Assembly: GCA_963664675.2 (NCBI GenBank)
Contig: CAXXLB010000014.1
Span: 434,001 to 498,000 of the forward strand
Source: JASGMR01 sp963664675
GTDB lineage: Bacteria; Thermotogota; Thermotogae; Petrotogales; Kosmotogaceae
Direction of reading: 5' to 3'
Length of the DNA: 64,000 nt
Below are positions 61,819-64,000 of the stretch, one piece after another (position 1 is the stretch's first letter; each line of letters starts with the position of its first letter). A model generated the notes under the pieces. The model made no database searches. It was not told the DNA's origin and worked only from the letters and a program-made list of their open reading frames with translations. The translations under genes were made by a program, and so were the position numbers.

Positions 61819-61848
61819 TTGGTCAATTATATTAAATTATGATAGAAT
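61819..61848 (+). promoter_or_regulatory. Candidate lipoprotein gene promoter
   Basis: TTGGTC (61819-61824), an 18-bp spacer and TAGAAT (61843-61848), 26 bp before the lipoprotein start. Confidence 0.45.
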
Positions 61849-61874
61849 TTTCCATCTGTAAAGGAGGGATTTTT

Positions 61875-62429
61875 ATGAAAAGAAAAATTCTTAAAATTTC
61901 CATTCTCCTGGTGATTCTATTATCATTAACAGGATGTTTCATAATACCGAATCTGATCGCGTATGTAAATTTTGAAGCATTTACTGTCGGCTCAACTTAC
62001 ACAGTTGGAATGTCTATCAATGAACTTGGAACTACGATGGTTTTTCGCGATTACTGGTGGACCCCGGTTACAACTTATTCCGGAGGACATGGAGAAATCA
62101 GAAATCTTGGCGAAGCTGGGTACAGCGGTAAGGATATGTGGCTGAACAATATAAATTTAAACTTTGGTTTCGTGTACCCAAGAAGTGAAATTTCGCTTAA
62201 TTTTGGTTATTATGGAGGAAGTATAAATTTATATGTTAACGACGCATCACCTAATCCACCGATTATTGTGGGAGATCCCATGAGTTTGTCCGGGTCATAT
62301 GGGTCATTTAACGTAAATGTGGTAAATTTGGGTCCAAATAAGTACAAGTTAATTATAACCGGAACTATAAATTCATTCTCAATAGGCGGACAGGAGTTCG
62401 TTATCGATCACGTAGTTGCTAAGAAATAG
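61875..62429 (+). CDS. Predicted lipoprotein of unknown function
   Basis: 184 residues from ATG 61875 behind AAAGGAGGG. A lipoprotein signal peptide ends in the lipobox LTGC with Cys at 21, so the mature protein should be lipid-anchored outside the cytoplasmic membrane. The rest is rich in Gly, Asn, Tyr and Ser and looks beta-stranded (LNFGFVYPRSEISLNFGYYG); no family recognised. Monocistronic, closed by a strong terminator. Confidence 0.85.
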   Translation: MKRKILKISILLVILLSLTGCFIIPNLIAYVNFEAFTVGSTYTVGMSINELGTTMVFRDYWWTPVTTYSGGHGEIRNLGEAGYSGKDMWLNNINLNFGFVYPRSEISLNFGYYGGSINLYVNDASPNPPIIVGDPMSLSGSYGSFNVNVVNLGPNKYKLIITGTINSFSIGGQEFVIDHVVAKK

Positions 62430-62457
62430 GTTAGATTTTATAAATTTTGTATAATAG

Positions 62458-62493
62458 AGGTGATAAATAAAAATTTATCACCTTTATTTTTTG
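62458..62493 (+). terminator. Intrinsic terminator after the lipoprotein gene
   Basis: A perfect 11-bp stem, AGGTGATAAAT with ATTTATCACCT, and an AAAA loop (62458-62483), followed by TTATTTTTT. Confidence 0.85.
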
Positions 62494-62506
62494 GAGGAAC
62501 TGATTT

Positions 62507-63409
62507 ATGATAAAAAAATTATGTGGTTGGTTTGGGGTAATTATAAGTATTGGAATTGCATCGTTGTGGAGTTATTGGGGCATTGTTGAAAATTTTCATG
62601 AGGGTTGGTATTCAACTTCACTTTTGGAAAATATTTTTATTATGCTTATTCAGTACCTTTCTATACCGATTATAATAGTTGTTTTTAATTTAATCGCGAT
62701 TAAATGGAATAGAGTCGGTGGAATTATTTTCTATATAGCAGCTGTTGCTCTGGCGATTTTTTTCAGAAATGGCAGTTTTCAGACTATAGGATTGCTCATT
62801 GTCATTCCGCTTCTCATAATAGGAACACTGTATTTTTTTGGAAAGCCCGAGCCAAAGAAATTCGCTTATCTTTTGATGATTTTTATTCCGTTGTCAATAA
62901 TAGTCTTGTTTGGAGTTCCGAATTTGGTGAGAGTGAATCAAAGAGTGAATGACAACAATTTTTATGATCGGATAATTGAAACTGAGGATTATTCACTTGT
63001 TTGGGCACCGCGCGGTCCCGGATGGCCATGGAAAGGGAGCTTGACCTGGGAACAGGCAAGGGATTATTGTTCAAGGCTTTCAGAAGATGGAAAAACACTG
63101 CTTGAGGAACCGGTTAATATATGGAGATTACCTACAGTTGAGGAGTGCGTTCAGAGTTCTATGTTACATAATGAATTGTCTGGAGGGAAATGGGATGAAG
63201 AAAAAAATATTGCCACCTATGAACTCACTCCCGATAAGGAAACACCCCTGTGGAATCCCAATAAAATGATTATTTACTATTGGACAGCGGATGAATATGA
63301 TGAAGAATCAGCATATATTTATGTATATAATGGTGGTATATGGAAGAGATCAAAAAGTTCAAAATATGGATATTTAGCTTTTAGAGCGGTAAAAGATTTT
63401 ATAGAATAA
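62507..63409 (+). CDS. Membrane protein with C-terminal DUF1566-like domain
   Basis: 300 residues. Five hydrophobic helices occupy about 1-145 (WFGVIISIGIASLWSYWGIV, LSIPIIIVVFNLIAI, FAYLLMIFIPLSIIVLFGV among them). The remaining 150 residues look like a DUF1566 domain: LTWEQARDYCSRL, VNIWRLPTVEECVQ, YYWTADEYDEESAYIYVYNG and AFRAVKDFIE, the W/YC/WRLPT/YWT/RAV series of that family. DUF1566 is usually found in secreted or lipid-anchored proteins, so a helix-rich N terminus is unusual. Starts behind TTGGAGGA. Function unknown. Confidence 0.78.
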   Translation: MIKKLCGWFGVIISIGIASLWSYWGIVENFHEGWYSTSLLENIFIMLIQYLSIPIIIVVFNLIAIKWNRVGGIIFYIAAVALAIFFRNGSFQTIGLLIVIPLLIIGTLYFFGKPEPKKFAYLLMIFIPLSIIVLFGVPNLVRVNQRVNDNNFYDRIIETEDYSLVWAPRGPGWPWKGSLTWEQARDYCSRLSEDGKTLLEEPVNIWRLPTVEECVQSSMLHNELSGGKWDEEKNIATYELTPDKETPLWNPNKMIIYYWTADEYDEESAYIYVYNGGIWKRSKSSKYGYLAFRAVKDFIE

Positions 63410-63425
63410 TTTTTCATGATAAGGG

Positions 63426-63454
63426 TTGATTTTATATGGAAAACATAGTATAAT
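63426..63454 (+). promoter_or_regulatory. Peroxiredoxin promoter
   Basis: TTGATT (63426-63431), a 17-bp spacer and a perfect TATAAT (63449-63454), 40 bp before the ATG. A palindrome overlaps the end of the -10. Confidence 0.75.
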
Positions 63455-63477
63455 AATTTAGAATGATTCTAAATTAT
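63453..63477. promoter_or_regulatory. Perfect 25-bp palindrome, PerR/Fur-like operator
   Basis: Twelve-base arms (left arm ATAATTTAGAAT) around a central G at 63465, with no mismatch. The core TTAGAAT-G-ATTCTAA has the 7-1-7 form of a PerR box (TTATAAT-N-ATTATAA), differing at one symmetric position. It covers the end of the -10 and the expected transcription start of a peroxiredoxin gene, where PerR would be expected to act. No perR gene is in the window. Confidence 0.75.
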
Positions 63478-63493
63478 AAGGAGGATGTATATT

Positions 63494-64000
63494 ATGGAGA
63501 ATATTTCAAAACTACCATTATTAGGTGATAAATTTCCAGAATTAACAGTGAAGACAACGGAGGGCGTTTTACATTTACCGGACGATTTTAAGGGGAAATG
63601 GTTTATTTTATTCAGCCATCCGGGTGATTTCACTCCTGTCTGTACTACAGAATTCATAGGTTTTGCAAAAAATGCAGAAAAATTTAAGAAATATAATACC
63701 GAATTAATAGGTCTGTCCGTTGATCAGGTTTTTTCTCATCTCAAATGGATAGAATGGATAAAGGAAAAGATGGGGGTAGAAGTAAAATTTCCGGTAATAG
63801 CGGACGAATTGGGAATTGTTTCTAAAGAATTGGGAATGCTTCATGAAAAGAAAGGAACAAATACCGTCAGAGCAGTTTTTATTGTTGATCCGAATGGTAT
63901 CCTCAGATTGATGATGTATTATCCACAGGAAGTCGGAAGAAGTGTAAATGAAGTTTTCAGGGCACTGATTGCTTTGCAGGCATCGGATGAAAACGGTGTG
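63494..64000 (+). CDS. Peroxiredoxin (AhpC/TSA, 1-Cys Prx6 type), 3' end missing
   Basis: 169 codons are present, open to the window edge. ATG 63494 follows AAGGAGGAT. The peroxidatic Cys lies in HPGDFTPVCTTEFIGFAKNA, with the Pxxx(T/S)xxC pattern intact at Pro, Thr and Cys; SVDQVFSHLKWIEWI, FPVIADELGIVSKELGML and FIVDPNGILRLMMYYPQEVG follow. The spacing and the YPxxxGR-type block match the Prx6/archaeal thiol peroxidase branch of about 200-220 residues, so about 40-50 residues are lost off the edge. It reduces hydrogen peroxide and alkyl hydroperoxides. Probably derepressed by peroxide through the palindrome upstream. Confidence 0.95.
   Translation, partial: MENISKLPLLGDKFPELTVKTTEGVLHLPDDFKGKWFILFSHPGDFTPVCTTEFIGFAKNAEKFKKYNTELIGLSVDQVFSHLKWIEWIKEKMGVEVKFPVIADELGIVSKELGMLHEKKGTNTVRAVFIVDPNGILRLMMYYPQEVGRSVNEVFRALIALQASDENGV

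Noticed and set aside
1..64000. CRISPR arrays, tRNA or rRNA genes, insertion sequences, prophage
   Set aside because: No regular direct repeats, cloverleaf-like segments, transposase or phage proteins were recognised on either strand; faint cases would need dedicated searches.

Overview
The window looks like the chromosome of an anaerobic, low-GC bacterium, most probably a member of the Thermotogota (Petrotogales/Kosmotogales type); this is inference. It rests on AGA/AGG arginine codons and ATA isoleucine codons, strong AGGAGG-type ribosome binding sites with frequent TTG/GTG starts, SpoVS outside any sporulation context, ferredoxin-fused MinD ATPases, pyruvate phosphate dikinase next to OadB, and 2-oxoacid:ferredoxin oxidoreductase subunits. 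No rRNA, tRNA, CRISPR array or insertion sequence was recognised.

Layout. 1-8.2 kb: LD-carboxypeptidase (cut by the left edge), NagB, a sugar nucleotidyltransferase, a GH38 alpha-mannosidase and a membrane HD-GYP protein whose start overlaps the mannosidase stop. 8.2-16 kb: a leftward sugar operon (binding protein, RbsA-type ATPase, RbsC-type permease, GntR/LacI hybrid AraR-type regulator, FGGY kinase) facing a rightward fucose-isomerase-like gene. The divergent region carries two AraR-type operators. 16-19.7 kb: a pilin-like protein, a PadR regulator, and a four-gene NifX/ferredoxin-MinD cluster resembling the 'orange protein' gene set. 19.8-21.2 kb: an orphan tandem solute-binding protein.

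21.4-46.2 kb is a large glycan-synthesis locus. It starts with a winged-helix/Rossmann protein behind a clear promoter with a 25-bp palindrome. The genes that follow encode a UDP-bacillosamine-type trio (acetyltransferase, aminotransferase, 4,6-dehydratase) and two uronate modules, each a 6-dehydrogenase plus a 4-epimerase (the first dehydrogenase is broken by two frameshifts). The dTDP-rhamnose set rmlA/C/D/B is also here, with eleven glycosyltransferases (six GT4-like, five GT2-like). No initiating transferase, flippase, polymerase or ligase was seen, so the sugars are probably assembled on a carrier made or exported by genes elsewhere.

46.3-54 kb is central metabolism: glutamine synthetase, ppdK, oadB, a ferredoxin plus alpha subunit of a 2-oxoacid oxidoreductase (no beta or gamma subunit here), spoVS and a ferritin-like protein. 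54-64 kb holds a decayed VOC-like gene, a membrane DUF4258 protein, a five-gene ABC export operon with a YtrA-like GntR regulator, a cysteine-rich protein of unknown function, an ATP-grasp ligase, a lipoprotein, a membrane DUF1566 protein, and a peroxiredoxin (cut by the right edge) whose promoter overlaps a perfect 25-bp PerR/Fur-like palindrome.

The most noteworthy points are three promoter-operator arrangements (21.4, 14.3 and 63.4 kb), the glycan locus without export machinery, the NifX/MinD cluster, and two decayed genes.
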